NCBI GenBank assembly: GCA_020847545.1
Contig: JADLBV010000032.1
Location: 1-50,094, forward strand
Source: Phycisphaerales bacterium
Lineage (GTDB): Bacteria > Planctomycetota > Phycisphaerae > Tepidisphaerales > Tepidisphaeraceae
DNA length: 50,094 bases
Direction: 5' to 3'
Position 1 is the stretch's first letter, and each line of letters starts with the position of its first letter. Shown here one piece after another: positions 8,742 to 18,842 of this stretch. Position numbers and translations under genes: made by a program. A model generated the notes under the pieces. The model saw nothing but the letters and a program-made list of their open reading frames with translations, made no database searches and was not told where the DNA came from.

Positions 8742-9341
8742 ATGGCCGAGGGTAGCAACAAGACCATCATCCGAAAGCAGCTTCGGGAGAAGCTCGCCGC
8801 CATGTCTCCCGATCAGCGTCGTGCCAAAAGCATCGCCGCGTGCGATCTGATCGCCGCCAGTCCGGAATTTCATCAGGCATGGGTCATCATGCTCTTTTTG
8901 AGCACGTCGGAGGAGGTCGATACCGCGCCGCTGGCGTTGCGCGCCTGGCAGGCGGGCAAGACGGTTGTGGTCCCCAAAGTTTCCTGGGATCAGAAGCGCA
9001 TTCTGCCGGTGGAAATCAACAGCCTTCAGACCGGCCTGACCGTCTCCGGCACGGGTGTTCGAGAACCAGTCGCCGGCAAGCCGGTGCCGCTTGAATTCAT
9101 CGATCTGGTGATCGTTCCGGGTTTGGGTTTTACCGAAAAAGGGCATCGCATCGGCAGGGGCATGGGTTTCTACGACCGCTTTCTGGCCCAGAGCGATTTT
9201 ATGGGCCTCTCGTGCGGCCTGTGCTTTCAGGAACAGGTGGTTTCGGAACTGCCGATGCTTGACCATGACATGCCGCTGAGTATGCTGGTCAGTGACCATG
9301 GAATCCGTCGATTCAGCACAAGCTGTATCCGCCAGCCTTAA
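8742..9341 (+). CDS. 5-formyltetrahydrofolate cyclo-ligase family protein
   Basis: 199 aa. ATP-dependent enzyme that converts 5-formyl-THF to methenyl-THF, recycling one-carbon folates. Family marks are the basic N-terminal KQLREKLAAMSPDQRRAKS, the WQAGKTVVVPKV strand, VIVPGLGFTEKGHRIGRGMG and FYDRFL (the usual GRGGGYYDR motif with Met replacing one Gly), and a C-terminal ELPMLDHDMPL. The ATG at 8742 is preferred because GAGGAAAG sits 6-8 nt upstream; an in-frame ATG at 8709 would add 11 residues. Likely co-transcribed with rarA. Confidence 0.88.
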   Translation: MAEGSNKTIIRKQLREKLAAMSPDQRRAKSIAACDLIAASPEFHQAWVIMLFLSTSEEVDTAPLALRAWQAGKTVVVPKVSWDQKRILPVEINSLQTGLTVSGTGVREPVAGKPVPLEFIDLVIVPGLGFTEKGHRIGRGMGFYDRFLAQSDFMGLSCGLCFQEQVVSELPMLDHDMPLSMLVSDHGIRRFSTSCIRQP

Positions 9342-9404
9342 GATGGATCGCTGACGGTCGAAATTTCAGAATCCTACTCATTCGAGAACACGGAGGTTCT
9401 CCAC

Positions 9405-10442
9405 ATGTCTCGTAAACAAACGCGAATCAGTCGGGCATTGATCGGTATTTTAGGCGTGGCGATTGTGCTGGGCGTGGTGGCCTATTTCCACAACGTCAAC
9501 AAGAGCCGGGCGCTGGAAACCAACAACGCGCCACCATCGATGCCGGTGACCCCCTCAGTTGTGCCACACGCGCAGCCGTCGCCGGCCGTGGCGCCGCCGA
9601 CATCCCAGCCCGCGCCGGTGGTATCACGAACCCCCGATGTGGCCACCGTTGCGCCAACCTCCACTCCGCCCGCCGAAGCGGGCACGCTGGCCGAAGGGCA
9701 ATCTAAAATTCAGGCCGGTGATCTGCTGGCCGGTCGGGAAGTGCTCAACAACCTGCTCCAGGGCGGCACGCTTTCATCCACCGAAGCCGCCACCGCCCGT
9801 CAGGCCATCGCACAGGCCAACCAGACGATTATCTTTTCCCCCAAGCGATTTCCCAATGACCCCTTTGGCGGTACTTATGTCGTCAAACCGGGAGACAATC
9901 TCGCCAAGATCGCCCAAAATTATGACATGACATGGGAAATGCTGGCCCGCATCAACGGCCTCAACGACCCGCGAAAACTCCGTGCCGGGGCGACCTTGAA
10001 AGTGATCAAGGGGCCATTCCACGCCATCGTGACCAAGAGCGCTTTCACCATCGACATGTACCTTGGATCGGCCGGCGAAAAAGGGTCGATGTACATCACC
10101 ACCTACAACGTCGGTCTTGGCCGCAACGATTCCACCCCGACCGGATCATGGCTTGTGATGCCGCAGAACAAGTTGAAAAATCCCAAATTCTGGGGTGCTT
10201 CCGACCTGCCGCCAGCCGAGGCGGATGATCCCAAAAACCCATTGGGTGAATATTGGATCGGCCTGGAAGGAACCGATGGCCACGCGGTTGGCAAACAATC
10301 CTACGGCATCCACGGAACCATCGAACCCGATTCCATCGGCAAACAGGAATCGCACGGGTGCATCCGCCTGCGCAACGGCGAAATCGACATGGTTTATGAG
10401 ATGCTCGTTGAAGGCAAAAGCACGGTCATCGTGAAGGATTGA
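9405..10442 (+). CDS. LysM and L,D-transpeptidase (YkuD) domain protein
   Basis: 345 aa. An N-terminal membrane anchor (residues 10-30) is followed by a Pro/Ala/Thr-rich spacer (about 40-95), a helical segment, a LysM peptidoglycan-binding domain (about 155-203: YVVKPGDNLAKIAQNYDMTW to LRAGATLKV) and a YkuD domain to the end. The catalytic motif is present: HGTIEPDSIG, then SHGCIRLRN with the nucleophilic cysteine. Such enzymes form 3-3 crosslinks or attach lipoproteins to peptidoglycan outside the membrane. An L,D-transpeptidase is consistent with peptidoglycan in this planctomycete lineage. It stands alone between a folate gene and a convergent oxidase. Confidence 0.92.
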   Translation: MSRKQTRISRALIGILGVAIVLGVVAYFHNVNKSRALETNNAPPSMPVTPSVVPHAQPSPAVAPPTSQPAPVVSRTPDVATVAPTSTPPAEAGTLAEGQSKIQAGDLLAGREVLNNLLQGGTLSSTEAATARQAIAQANQTIIFSPKRFPNDPFGGTYVVKPGDNLAKIAQNYDMTWEMLARINGLNDPRKLRAGATLKVIKGPFHAIVTKSAFTIDMYLGSAGEKGSMYITTYNVGLGRNDSTPTGSWLVMPQNKLKNPKFWGASDLPPAEADDPKNPLGEYWIGLEGTDGHAVGKQSYGIHGTIEPDSIGKQESHGCIRLRNGEIDMVYEMLVEGKSTVIVKD

Positions 10443-10481
10443 TATTGTGGCTCATTGCCGGCTGCCTGTCGGATCTGGCCA

Positions 10482-11927
10482 TCATTGCGGCATGTGTCGG
10501 CCGGGCTTGAGAATCTGTACCTTGACCACCTCGCTGGGAAGCAGCTTGCCGGCGTTGATCCGCTCATCGGGGTCAAACGCCCGCTTGGTCCGCTGAAACT
10601 GATCCATCGTCGGGCGGTCGAACTGATAATTCATCAGGTGCAGCTTTTCGATCCCCACCCCATGCTCGCCGGTGACGGTCCCGCCGACATCGATGCAGTA
10701 TTGCAGAACCTTCTCGGCCGCCCGCAGTGTGTTCTGCACCTCGTTTTCATCCCGGTCATCGTATAGGAAGATCGGATGGACGTTTCCATCGCCGGCATGA
10801 AAAACGTTGGTGATCTGCAGCCCATATTCCCGTCCGATCTGGTCGATCTTTTCCAGCACCGAAGCCAGCATGGAACGGGGCACGCAAGCATCCTGTGTGC
10901 AATAGCTGTGGCTGATTCGTCCAATTGCCCCAAACGCGCTCTTGCGGGCCTTCCACAAGGCGGCTCTGCGGGTTGGGTCGGCGCTGGTCTCCAAGCTGGT
11001 GGCGTTGTTGAAGCTACAGATGGCCACGATCTGTTTCATCTGTCCATCCAGCAACTCCTCGATCCCATCCACCTCGATCAGCACCAGCGCCTGTGTGTTT
11101 TCGACAAATCCGAAATGAAACGCATCCTCAATCACCCGCACCATGCTCCCGTCGAGCATCTCCATCGCGCAGGGGAGATGACCATCGGCGATGATTTTAC
11201 TCACCGTGTGGCACGCATCGGCCGTGCGGCCGAATGTCGCCACAATCGTGCGAAAACCCTGTGCCTTGGGGACCAGCCGAACCTGCAACCGCGTGATGAT
11301 CCCAAATGTCCCCTCGCTGCCGCAGATCAACCCCGGCAGGTCCATCGCCGGCGATTCATAACACCCCGCGGCGGCGCCGGTGCGCAAAATCGTCCCATCC
11401 GCCAGCACCATCTCCATCCCCAGCACATGATTGGAGGAGACGAAATCCTTGAGCGTATGAATCCCACCCGCGTTGGTCGCCGCATTGCCGCCGATGGTCG
11501 ATGCCCGCTGTGAAGAAGGATCAGGTGCGAAGTGATACGCCGACCCACCCGGCAATTGCGCCACCGCATCGCTGAGGGCGGTGTTCCGAACCCCCGCCTC
11601 GACATCCGCCACGCGGTTGCGCAGGTCGATCGAATGAATGCGATTCATTTTGCTGGTGGAGACGATCACCCCATTCTCAAACGCCACGCACCCGCCCGCC
11701 AGACCCGTTCCGGTCCCCCGTGGCACGATCTGCACGCCTGCAGCCGCCAGCAGCTTGACGATTTGCACCACCTGCTCGGTGCTGGTCGGGAAGACCACCG
11801 CCCCCGGCCGGGCGCGGGCGATGGTGAAACCATCAAATTCATAGACGAACAACTCGGAGGGATCGACCATCAAATCGCCCGCCGGCAATATCCCGGCCAG
11901 TTCCGCCTGCAATTGAGCCGCTATCAT
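10482..11927 (-). CDS. FAD-linked oxidase, GlcD-type (glycolate/D-lactate dehydrogenase subunit)
   Basis: 481 aa. FAD-binding PCMH-type N-terminal domain with the FAD-pyrophosphate loop VPRGTGTGLAGGCV and SQRASTIGGNAATNAGG, then a C-terminal FAD-oxidase domain ending TGEHGVGIEKLHLMNYQF, all typical of GlcD/D-lactate dehydrogenases that oxidise 2-hydroxy acids to 2-keto acids. The histidine region FHAGDGNVHP is present. No glcE or glcF partner is adjacent, so it may act alone as D-LDH-like enzymes do. The ATG at 11927 (MIAAQLQ) gives a normal N-terminus; a GTG at 11966 would add 13 residues. Confidence 0.9.
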   Translation of the reverse strand: MIAAQLQAELAGILPAGDLMVDPSELFVYEFDGFTIARARPGAVVFPTSTEQVVQIVKLLAAAGVQIVPRGTGTGLAGGCVAFENGVIVSTSKMNRIHSIDLRNRVADVEAGVRNTALSDAVAQLPGGSAYHFAPDPSSQRASTIGGNAATNAGGIHTLKDFVSSNHVLGMEMVLADGTILRTGAAAGCYESPAMDLPGLICGSEGTFGIITRLQVRLVPKAQGFRTIVATFGRTADACHTVSKIIADGHLPCAMEMLDGSMVRVIEDAFHFGFVENTQALVLIEVDGIEELLDGQMKQIVAICSFNNATSLETSADPTRRAALWKARKSAFGAIGRISHSYCTQDACVPRSMLASVLEKIDQIGREYGLQITNVFHAGDGNVHPIFLYDDRDENEVQNTLRAAEKVLQYCIDVGGTVTGEHGVGIEKLHLMNYQFDRPTMDQFQRTKRAFDPDERINAGKLLPSEVVKVQILKPGRHMPQ

Positions 11928-12075
11928 TTCAATAGCGTAGCCGCCCCAAACACATTTTTCGACCACCCATTCAACGTGAATTTGTCGGAAAATTGCTCCA
12001 ATGAATACTGTTCCATCAAACCGGCATTGGCCGATAACGTCCTATGGGCCGATGTTGGCAGGTGGAGATCGTGTC

Positions 12076-12522
12076 GTGAAGCCGGTACAGGTCAAAATCT
12101 CACGGGTTGGGAACTCAACTGTTCCCATGCCACGAAAAATGACCGAACACTCGGCCGGGTTTGATGTATCGGCTGCTCTGGACCACCCATTGGTGGTCAA
12201 GCCGGGCCGGATTCACCGCGTTCCCTGCGGTTTTGCCATGGCGCTTCCACCTGGATATGAGGCCCAGATGCGACCCCGCAGCGGGTTGTCCAGCAAGCAT
12301 GGTGTCACGCTCATCAATTCCCCTGGAACCATCGATTGCGACTACCGGGGTGAAATTCAGGTTCCGCTGATCAACCTAAGCCAGGAAGACTTCACGGTTG
12401 AGCCGGGAATGCGCATCGCGCAGATGGTGATCGTCCCCGTGCCGCCGGTGCAACTGGTTGAAGTGGAATCACTGGATGAGACCGCACGCGGTACCGGCGG
12501 TTTTGGACATACGGGTCATTGA
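12076..12522 (+). CDS. dut: Deoxyuridine 5'-triphosphate nucleotidohydrolase
   Basis: 148 aa. Trimeric dUTPase: hydrolyses dUTP to dUMP and pyrophosphate, keeping uracil out of DNA. All five motifs are visible: AGFDVSAA, RPRSGLSSKHG, GTIDCDYRGEI, RIAQMVIVP and the C-terminal RGTGGFGHTG. The GTG at 12076 is chosen because GGTGGAGA lies about 7 nt upstream and because it gives the usual family length; a frame from 12001 would add 25 unrelated residues. ftsK starts 17 nt after its stop. Confidence 0.93.
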   Translation: MKPVQVKISRVGNSTVPMPRKMTEHSAGFDVSAALDHPLVVKPGRIHRVPCGFAMALPPGYEAQMRPRSGLSSKHGVTLINSPGTIDCDYRGEIQVPLINLSQEDFTVEPGMRIAQMVIVPVPPVQLVEVESLDETARGTGGFGHTGH

Positions 12523-12539
12523 CCCCAAACAAAATACAC

Positions 12540-15002
12540 ATGGATCGAACCAATCTCTGGCGACGGGTTTTATTGTTCAGTGCCATCGGCGCATGGGCTT
12601 TTTTGTTGCTTGCGTTGGGAAGTTTTCATCCCACCGACTGGCCCAGCCATGAAATCTATCCCTATCCCCCCATCCAAAACCTCTGCGGCAGCGCCGGTGC
12701 GTTTGTGGCCTATTACACCTTCCTGTTCATCGGGCAGGGGGTCTTTCCGATCCTGTTCTTCGCCGGCATCTGCCTGACAATCACCCTCTTTCGCGATGGG
12801 GTTTCCGACTTGTGGCTGCGCGTCACGGGTTTGGCGCTTTTGACCGTGGCCTTTGCCACGACGATCCACCATTTTCACCCCGGATCGCAAAACGGATTCC
12901 CTGAAGGACAGGGTGGGATTGTCGGCATCGGCGCCGCCAGTTTTCTGCAATCCCATTTCAGCACCATCGGAACACGTTTGATCCTGGCGACGATCTTTCT
13001 GGTCGGCCTGCTTTTGGCGGCCGACGATCTGGTGTTGCGCGCCCCAAGCCTGGCCGGCGGCGTCTTCAACAACGTCAAGGAACGCGCTCCCAACATCCGC
13101 TGGAATTTCATCTCATTCCCAAAACTTCCTTCTTTGCCCCGATTTGTGACCAAGGAAGCGGCAACATCGCCTGCTCCATCCCGCTTTTCCACACGCAAAG
13201 ATGATGACGACGATGAGCCGTTGAAATTGCCGGTGATGCTGGAGCGAAACAAGTCCGGCCATCTGTCGGGAGATGATATCGATCTGACCTATCCCAACGA
13301 TGAGCCGGCCGCCGCTGCGCACGATAGCGCCTTTGTGGGTGAGGATGATCCCCAACCTTCCGCGGCCGCGACCGTGCCGCCTGCAACTGAACAACTCGTC
13401 GATGCTCCACCGCCAGAATTGAAAAAAGAGATCATCGTCAAGCTCCCCAATTCGGTGAAACCACGACAATCTTCCCCGCCGCCTCCGCCGCCAAAGGAAC
13501 TGGGGGAATATCACCTGCCGCCGTGGGATTGTCTGGCCGACCCGGAACAGGGTTTCGCCGAATCACAGGAAAAATATGTCCGTGAAAAGGCCGCGATCCT
13601 GGAGCAGGCGCTGCGCGAGTTTGATATCGATGCGCACGTGGTCGAAATCGACACCGGACCTGTCATTACGATGTACGAATTGAGCCTTGCCCCCGGCATC
13701 AAAGTCTCGCAAATCACGGCCTTGTCCAATGACATCGCCCGCGCCCTGGCGGCCGTCAGTGTCCGAATCGTCGCCCCTGTGCCTGGCAAAAGCACGGTTG
13801 GCATCGAAGTGCCCAACGCTCAAAAGGAAAAGGTTCGTTTCAAAGACCTGATGCAACTGGCCCCCGAAGCCACGCGCAAGATGATGATCCCGCTGTATTT
13901 GGGGAAAGATGCCAGCGGCGAACCGTTGATCACCGACCTGGCCGGCATGCCGCACTGCCTGATCGCCGGCACCACCGGTTCGGGCAAGTCGGTCTGCATC
14001 AACACCATCATCATGTCGATCATGTACACTCAGCGGCCTGATGTGGTGAAGCTGATCTTGGTCGATCCCAAAGTGGTGGAAATGGCTCCCTTCAAGGACA
14101 TTCCCCACCTGATGTGCCCGGTGATCAACGACACCGGCCGGGCAACCAGCGTATTGGAATGGGCCTGCGAAAAGATGGATGAACGCTATGAATTTCTGGC
14201 CGAGGCGGGCGTTCGCAACATCTCCGGCTATAACAAGTTGACGCGGGAAGAGCTGATTGAGCGTTTTCAGCCTCAATCCCCCGAGGAAGAAGCCAAAATC
14301 CCCAAGCAGATGCCATACATCGTCATTATCATCGACGAATTGGCCGACTTGATGATGACCAGCGGCAAGGAAGTGGAGACGTTCATCGTCCGTCTGGCCC
14401 AAAAGGCGCGTGCCGTTGGCATTCATCTGATCCTTGCCACCCAGCGCCCGCAGGCAACGGTCGTCACCGGCCTGATCAAATCCAACATGCCCAGCAAAAT
14501 CGCCTTCCGCGTCGCCAGCAAAATGGACAGCCGGATCGTACTGGACCAAAACGGTGCGGAACTGCTGTTGGGACAAGGAGATATGCTCTTTTTGCCGCCG
14601 GGGGCCAGCAAGCCGATCCGTTCACAGGGCACTTATATCGACGACAAGGAAATCCGCGAGAGCGTCAAACTGCTTCGCCACAACGCCGAGGCTCAATACG
14701 AGCCGGAATTGGTCCAGATCAAAAGCCATATCGGCATCGATGGAGAGATGGAAAAGGATGAACTGTTTGACGATGCCGTTCGCATCGTTCTGGAGACCAA
14801 ACGGGGGAGCGTCAGCCTGTTGCAACGCCGATTGACCATCGGTTACAGCCGTGCGTCAAGGCTGATCGAAATGATGGCCGCCACCGGCATCGTGGGCGAT
14901 TACAAAGGCTCCCAGGCCCGCGAAGCGATGTTCACGGTCGAGGAATGGGACGCCATGAAAGCCGCCCGTCAAGCGGACGCCGAGAGCGGGATGAGCGTAT
15001 AG
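12540..15002 (+). CDS. ftsK: DNA translocase FtsK/SpoIIIE
   Basis: 820 aa. Septal DNA pump that moves chromosome termini through the closing division septum. N-terminal membrane domain with about four hydrophobic segments (to about residue 170), a Pro-rich acidic linker (about 190-325), then the motor: alpha/beta domain from about 335, Walker A GTTGSGKSV, Walker B IIIDELADLMM, QRPQATVVTGLIKSN. The C-terminal winged-helix gamma domain that reads KOPS is present (GSVSLLQRRLTIGYSRAS to MFTVEEW). The linker is short compared with E. coli FtsK, closer to SpoIIIE. The ATG at 12540 is used; a TTG seven codons earlier is possible. Confidence 0.95.
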   Translation: MDRTNLWRRVLLFSAIGAWAFLLLALGSFHPTDWPSHEIYPYPPIQNLCGSAGAFVAYYTFLFIGQGVFPILFFAGICLTITLFRDGVSDLWLRVTGLALLTVAFATTIHHFHPGSQNGFPEGQGGIVGIGAASFLQSHFSTIGTRLILATIFLVGLLLAADDLVLRAPSLAGGVFNNVKERAPNIRWNFISFPKLPSLPRFVTKEAATSPAPSRFSTRKDDDDDEPLKLPVMLERNKSGHLSGDDIDLTYPNDEPAAAAHDSAFVGEDDPQPSAAATVPPATEQLVDAPPPELKKEIIVKLPNSVKPRQSSPPPPPPKELGEYHLPPWDCLADPEQGFAESQEKYVREKAAILEQALREFDIDAHVVEIDTGPVITMYELSLAPGIKVSQITALSNDIARALAAVSVRIVAPVPGKSTVGIEVPNAQKEKVRFKDLMQLAPEATRKMMIPLYLGKDASGEPLITDLAGMPHCLIAGTTGSGKSVCINTIIMSIMYTQRPDVVKLILVDPKVVEMAPFKDIPHLMCPVINDTGRATSVLEWACEKMDERYEFLAEAGVRNISGYNKLTREELIERFQPQSPEEEAKIPKQMPYIVIIIDELADLMMTSGKEVETFIVRLAQKARAVGIHLILATQRPQATVVTGLIKSNMPSKIAFRVASKMDSRIVLDQNGAELLLGQGDMLFLPPGASKPIRSQGTYIDDKEIRESVKLLRHNAEAQYEPELVQIKSHIGIDGEMEKDELFDDAVRIVLETKRGSVSLLQRRLTIGYSRASRLIEMMAATGIVGDYKGSQAREAMFTVEEWDAMKAARQADAESGMSV

Positions 15003-15009
15003 GGATGCA

Positions 15010-16209
15010 CTATCGCGGGCAGGAAGCGATTGTATTCCATAAGGTTGCGACATTGGGGTGGCGGAGGATGAAATCGGCCTCATGGATTACCACAAAATCC
15101 ATGCCGCTGTTGACGACGTGTTGATGCCAGTATGCCTTCACCTGCTCGACCGAGGCGAATTGGCTTGGTTCACCACCATGAGGAGAGAAGATGTCATTCA
15201 ACCATGCGCCAACCTGTTTGCCTTCCTGCCGTACACCATTGTAATAGGGGAACATGAATGATTTCAGGTCGGCAGTCAGTTTTTGGCTGGACCAGTTGGC
15301 CGATTGAAGGCAGCCATCGATCACTCCTTCGGCGGCCAGACGATTGGCATCCAGATAAAATGTCGCCGGCGCAATTTCTTCGATTGCCACCGGGTGGGGG
15401 GGAGTGAATGCGCCCAATGCAATGGTCGGCCTCTTGCCCGACAGGCCGCGGGCTTCGCGCAGGAAAGCTTCAAACCCTTCCCCCTTGATCCAATGCCATA
15501 GTGATCGGTCGAATTGTGCGGCGTTGATGTACTCCACCGAATACACAAATGGAATCCGTTTATAGACGCCCTGATCCACGGTCAAAAATTTCTTGTGATC
15601 GTAGGCACGGATATCGACTCCTGTCCTGGCCGCAAATGCCTCTGCAATCGGTTCATTAAACCCAAAAAAATCGGGCTCCCGATGCGGCGAGGCATAAAAC
15701 GAATGAGATCGCGCCAAGTCGAACAGGATTTCATCGAACCCATAATCCAATTGCTCTTTTAAGAGGCGTAGCTTGTATTCGCGCACCTGCGGGTAATGGT
15801 AGCACGGCCAACCGCGCAAGGGATAAAACCCGCAGCGGCTCTGCCACCACCATTGCGGATGCTGTTCCATAAATTCTTCCGAAAGCTCCGGAAAATAATC
15901 ATCCAGCAGACGGAAATAGAGCATCAACTTCAAATCAAATTCCGCGGCCAGCTTCGCCACCACGTCCAGAACATCGAATTCGCGCATCAACTGGGCGATT
16001 CGTTCCGATCCGCGATGTGTCCGGGAGGGCTTGTGCATCGTGCCGGCCACCTTGCTGGGATAAATGGCCTTGCCACAGACCATCGGCGCAAAGAGCATCG
16101 CCTCAAATCCGGCGTCTTTGGCCTGTGCGAACAGACGTCGCAGCGATTCACGATCGCCGTACCCCGAAAGGCATAAATCCTGATAATCCACATCCATAAC
16201 CAGCCGCAT
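15010..16209 (-). CDS. TIM-barrel glycoside-hydrolase-like protein, function unknown
   Basis: 399 aa. The ATG at 16209 has GAAGGAATC just upstream. Alternating strand/helix segments starting with a strand MRLVMDVDYQDLCLSG and including AGFEAMLFAPMVCGKAI, FDLKLMLYFRLLDDYF, YGFDEILFDLARSHSF and MDFVVIHEADF suggest a (beta/alpha)8 barrel of the 'family 10-like' hydrolase superfamily. Acidic residues at strand ends could be catalytic, but I cannot assign them. No signal peptide, so probably cytoplasmic. Last gene of the minus-strand polysaccharide cluster, 11 nt after the CBM9/DUF4091 gene and so co-transcribed. Convergent with ftsK. The glycan substrate is unknown. Confidence 0.65.
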   Translation of the reverse strand: MRLVMDVDYQDLCLSGYGDRESLRRLFAQAKDAGFEAMLFAPMVCGKAIYPSKVAGTMHKPSRTHRGSERIAQLMREFDVLDVVAKLAAEFDLKLMLYFRLLDDYFPELSEEFMEQHPQWWWQSRCGFYPLRGWPCYHYPQVREYKLRLLKEQLDYGFDEILFDLARSHSFYASPHREPDFFGFNEPIAEAFAARTGVDIRAYDHKKFLTVDQGVYKRIPFVYSVEYINAAQFDRSLWHWIKGEGFEAFLREARGLSGKRPTIALGAFTPPHPVAIEEIAPATFYLDANRLAAEGVIDGCLQSANWSSQKLTADLKSFMFPYYNGVRQEGKQVGAWLNDIFSPHGGEPSQFASVEQVKAYWHQHVVNSGMDFVVIHEADFILRHPNVATLWNTIASCPR

Positions 16210-16220
16210 AATGATTCCTT

Positions 16221-18809
16221 CTACCTGGCCTTTCGGCACAATTGTATCTGACCAATGATCTGACTCCGCACAAGATCCAAATCCAGCAATTCGGACGGGC
16301 CACCCGATTTGAGCTTGTCCAGATATGCCTGAGCCGCATTGGCCGTCGTGGTCTTGCCGCGACGGCGGGCCGCCGCGATTTCGCGGATCAGGGTCGCAAC
16401 ATACCGGGTATCATCCACCCCCTCGCGCCACCCTTCCCACTGAATCGTATCAACCACATTGTTTTTAGTGGCGTAGACCATCATGTGGTCGCGGTAGACC
16501 CGATGGTTGAAATCATCCCAGCCGTTGGGGTTCACGGTCGGGCCAAATTGCCAATACCAACTCCAGTCAAACGATCCATCATAGTCGGCCTGCCAGAGCA
16601 GCAACCCATAATTGCGCCGATACACCTCCGGCCGCTCCACCCCGCCCTGGGGATTGGCATAACAGAACACGCGCTTGCCGGCGGCGTGGATTTTCCTGAC
16701 CAGTTCCGACGCCACCGGCCCGTGTGCGATGTTCGCCAAGTCAATAAATTCCCCGCCGATATCGAAATAATTGGAATAGCACGCCACCCATGTTTTGACT
16801 CCCTGCTGACGGATCGCCTCTGCCAGCGGCCGCTCTGCTTTTAAGACGGCATCGCGGGCTTCATCGATCAGATACAGATAAACCTGGTCGGTTTCCGTAC
16901 CGGCGGATTGGGCGGCCTCTTTCCACAGCCGCGCCATTTCGGCCGCTGATTGCGGTGTGGTCCACTCCAGCGAGATCGTCGAATCGCGATGAGGTTGGAT
17001 ATAGACCTTGTCCGTGGCCATCCCCGCCTTTTTCATCAGCCGCAAGACCTTGGGGAGATTTTCGCGCAGCTCGAACAAACCCACATAATCGACTCCATGG
17101 GCGATCAGGTTGCGCATCTCGGCCAAGGCTCGCCGCTCATCCATGGTTCCCCACATCGTCTGGGCGTACCAGTTGTTTTCCAGTGGGGAACGTTCAAGGG
17201 TAAAATCGAGCACCTGCAACTCGATGGGCAGTTTGGCGATGGGATCATCCCCGCTTTTTACCGTGATCGTTCCTGAGTAAACCCCCGCCTTGGTGCCCGC
17301 GGGCACATGAATGGTCAACCACACTTGCGTGGATGTTTTCGCCTCCACCTGCCGGATCGGCAGCAACGATTTGGAATCATCCCGATACCCCCGCCCAGAC
17401 GGGTCGCCGTTGTAGCCATCCAGCAGGATGTTTTTTTCATGGACGCGATCCACCGTCACCATTTCGGGATTTTTCAAGAGCAGTTCCGGAATCAATACCC
17501 TGCCCACCGGAACAATGTCGCTGTCTCCGGCCTGGTACCAACATTTCACCCATCGAATATCAATCGCCTCGGCCGGCAGAGTGCCGCCATCGCCTTGCAT
17601 TGGGCCAATTTCCACCATGAGGTTTGACACCGGCCGTTCATTCCAGATCACAAAGGAGGCGGCCTCATACTCCTGTGGGCATGCCGCCACCGCCACGGGC
17701 CGGCCGATCGATTCCAGCGACGGCACAGAATCCGGAAAGATGCGCAATTGATCTTTGATCGGTGGATGTGCCCCAATCGCCACCTGGTCTCCCCTCCGCC
17801 GCGCTTTTTGCATCACCGCCAGTGCCTGAATATCGAGTACACCCCGCTCCAGGCGATCCAGTCGGTCGAGGATTGTCCCGCGGGCGATGGAGGCGTATTC
17901 AGTATGTTGCAGTGATGCAAAATCCCGCTTGAAGTTCACCAGATCCTGCCAGCGGTCTTTCATCATGCGGATGATGTGCGGATCGTCCGCCGACTCCATC
18001 TGCCGCAGCGCCGATTCGATTTTTTCCACCCGCGGCCGAATGCGCTGCTGTTCATCCAGCTTCCATCGGATTGTCCGGTCTGAAGGATCGCTCACGAAGA
18101 CCAGGTCACCGAAGTTCTGGTGAAATTTGAACATCCCCTGTGCGGGGAACAATGACCAGTGTGCTCCATCAGCGGACGTGGTACGCCCGAACTGCACGCG
18201 CCACGAGGTCAACTCAGGCGGATTCTTTCGCGTTTCAAAATTTTCAAAGTAGAGCGAGGCGAATGGGATGGCAATCTCCGCTTGCCAGCCCTGTGGCGTA
18301 ACCAATGTTTTGGCTTCCCACTGCCCATCCCACGAGGCCGGCCCGCCCGATCCCAGCTCATCGAACTGATCTCCCGCCGAATTGACGACCAGGTGAAAAT
18401 GCTGGTCATCGGGGGGGCGAGTCTGCATCAAGGTCGTCGTGATGTGTGGCGACAAAAACAATTCCACGCAGTCGTCAAACCAGATTGCTTCATCGCGCAA
18501 GTGTTTGGCGGGGGGTTGTGTCCGTGGCTGCACACATCTGAAGAACAGATAGAGCTTTTGCTGGTCGTAAACGCCACGGACAAAGGTTGGGCTGTCCGAA
18601 CTGATCCTTGCCGAACCAAGCTGGGTAAAACCACCGACTTCCTTGGATTTCTGCCAGCAGGAGTCTTCCATTTTCCCGTCGACAACAGGCCCTTGCTCGA
18701 CATAGGTGACTGGAAATATTCCTGTTTCCGCCAACGCCGGGCGTGCACCAAGGCATATTAAAACAATCGTTACCAGGGCGAACCGCGACATTATTTGTGG
18801 GATATGCAT
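16221..18809 (-). CDS. Secreted CBM9-like and DUF4091-type glycan-active protein
   Basis: 862 aa. Signal peptide (MSRFALVTIVLICLGARPAL, then AE), a CBM9-like beta-sandwich at about residues 30-230 (VDGKMEDSCWQKSKEVGGFT, FDDCVELFL, WQAEIAIPFASLYFE), a helical linker, a beta-rich domain, then a C-terminal DUF4091-like region (about 570-830: QVYLYLIDEARD, RVFCYANPQGGVERPEVYRR, WQADYDGSFDWSWYWQFG, WEGWREGVDDTRYVATL). Proteins of this build occur with carbohydrate-degrading loci and are thought to be outward-facing hydrolases or binding proteins; the substrate cannot be read from sequence. The start is uncertain: ATG at 18809 or 18791, neither with a good ribosome site. It follows the prepilin-like gene after 33 nt. 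Confidence 0.75.
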   Translation of the reverse strand: MHIPQIMSRFALVTIVLICLGARPALAETGIFPVTYVEQGPVVDGKMEDSCWQKSKEVGGFTQLGSARISSDSPTFVRGVYDQQKLYLFFRCVQPRTQPPAKHLRDEAIWFDDCVELFLSPHITTTLMQTRPPDDQHFHLVVNSAGDQFDELGSGGPASWDGQWEAKTLVTPQGWQAEIAIPFASLYFENFETRKNPPELTSWRVQFGRTTSADGAHWSLFPAQGMFKFHQNFGDLVFVSDPSDRTIRWKLDEQQRIRPRVEKIESALRQMESADDPHIIRMMKDRWQDLVNFKRDFASLQHTEYASIARGTILDRLDRLERGVLDIQALAVMQKARRRGDQVAIGAHPPIKDQLRIFPDSVPSLESIGRPVAVAACPQEYEAASFVIWNERPVSNLMVEIGPMQGDGGTLPAEAIDIRWVKCWYQAGDSDIVPVGRVLIPELLLKNPEMVTVDRVHEKNILLDGYNGDPSGRGYRDDSKSLLPIRQVEAKTSTQVWLTIHVPAGTKAGVYSGTITVKSGDDPIAKLPIELQVLDFTLERSPLENNWYAQTMWGTMDERRALAEMRNLIAHGVDYVGLFELRENLPKVLRLMKKAGMATDKVYIQPHRDSTISLEWTTPQSAAEMARLWKEAAQSAGTETDQVYLYLIDEARDAVLKAERPLAEAIRQQGVKTWVACYSNYFDIGGEFIDLANIAHGPVASELVRKIHAAGKRVFCYANPQGGVERPEVYRRNYGLLLWQADYDGSFDWSWYWQFGPTVNPNGWDDFNHRVYRDHMMVYATKNNVVDTIQWEGWREGVDDTRYVATLIREIAAARRRGKTTTANAAQAYLDKLKSGGPSELLDLDLVRSQIIGQIQLCRKAR

Positions 18810-18842
18810 ATCCGAATGAGACAAATGGAGGCGTGGCGGCGA

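Noticed and set aside
13563-14576. 337-codon frame opposite ftsK
   Set aside because: Antisense shadow of the FtsK motor domain.
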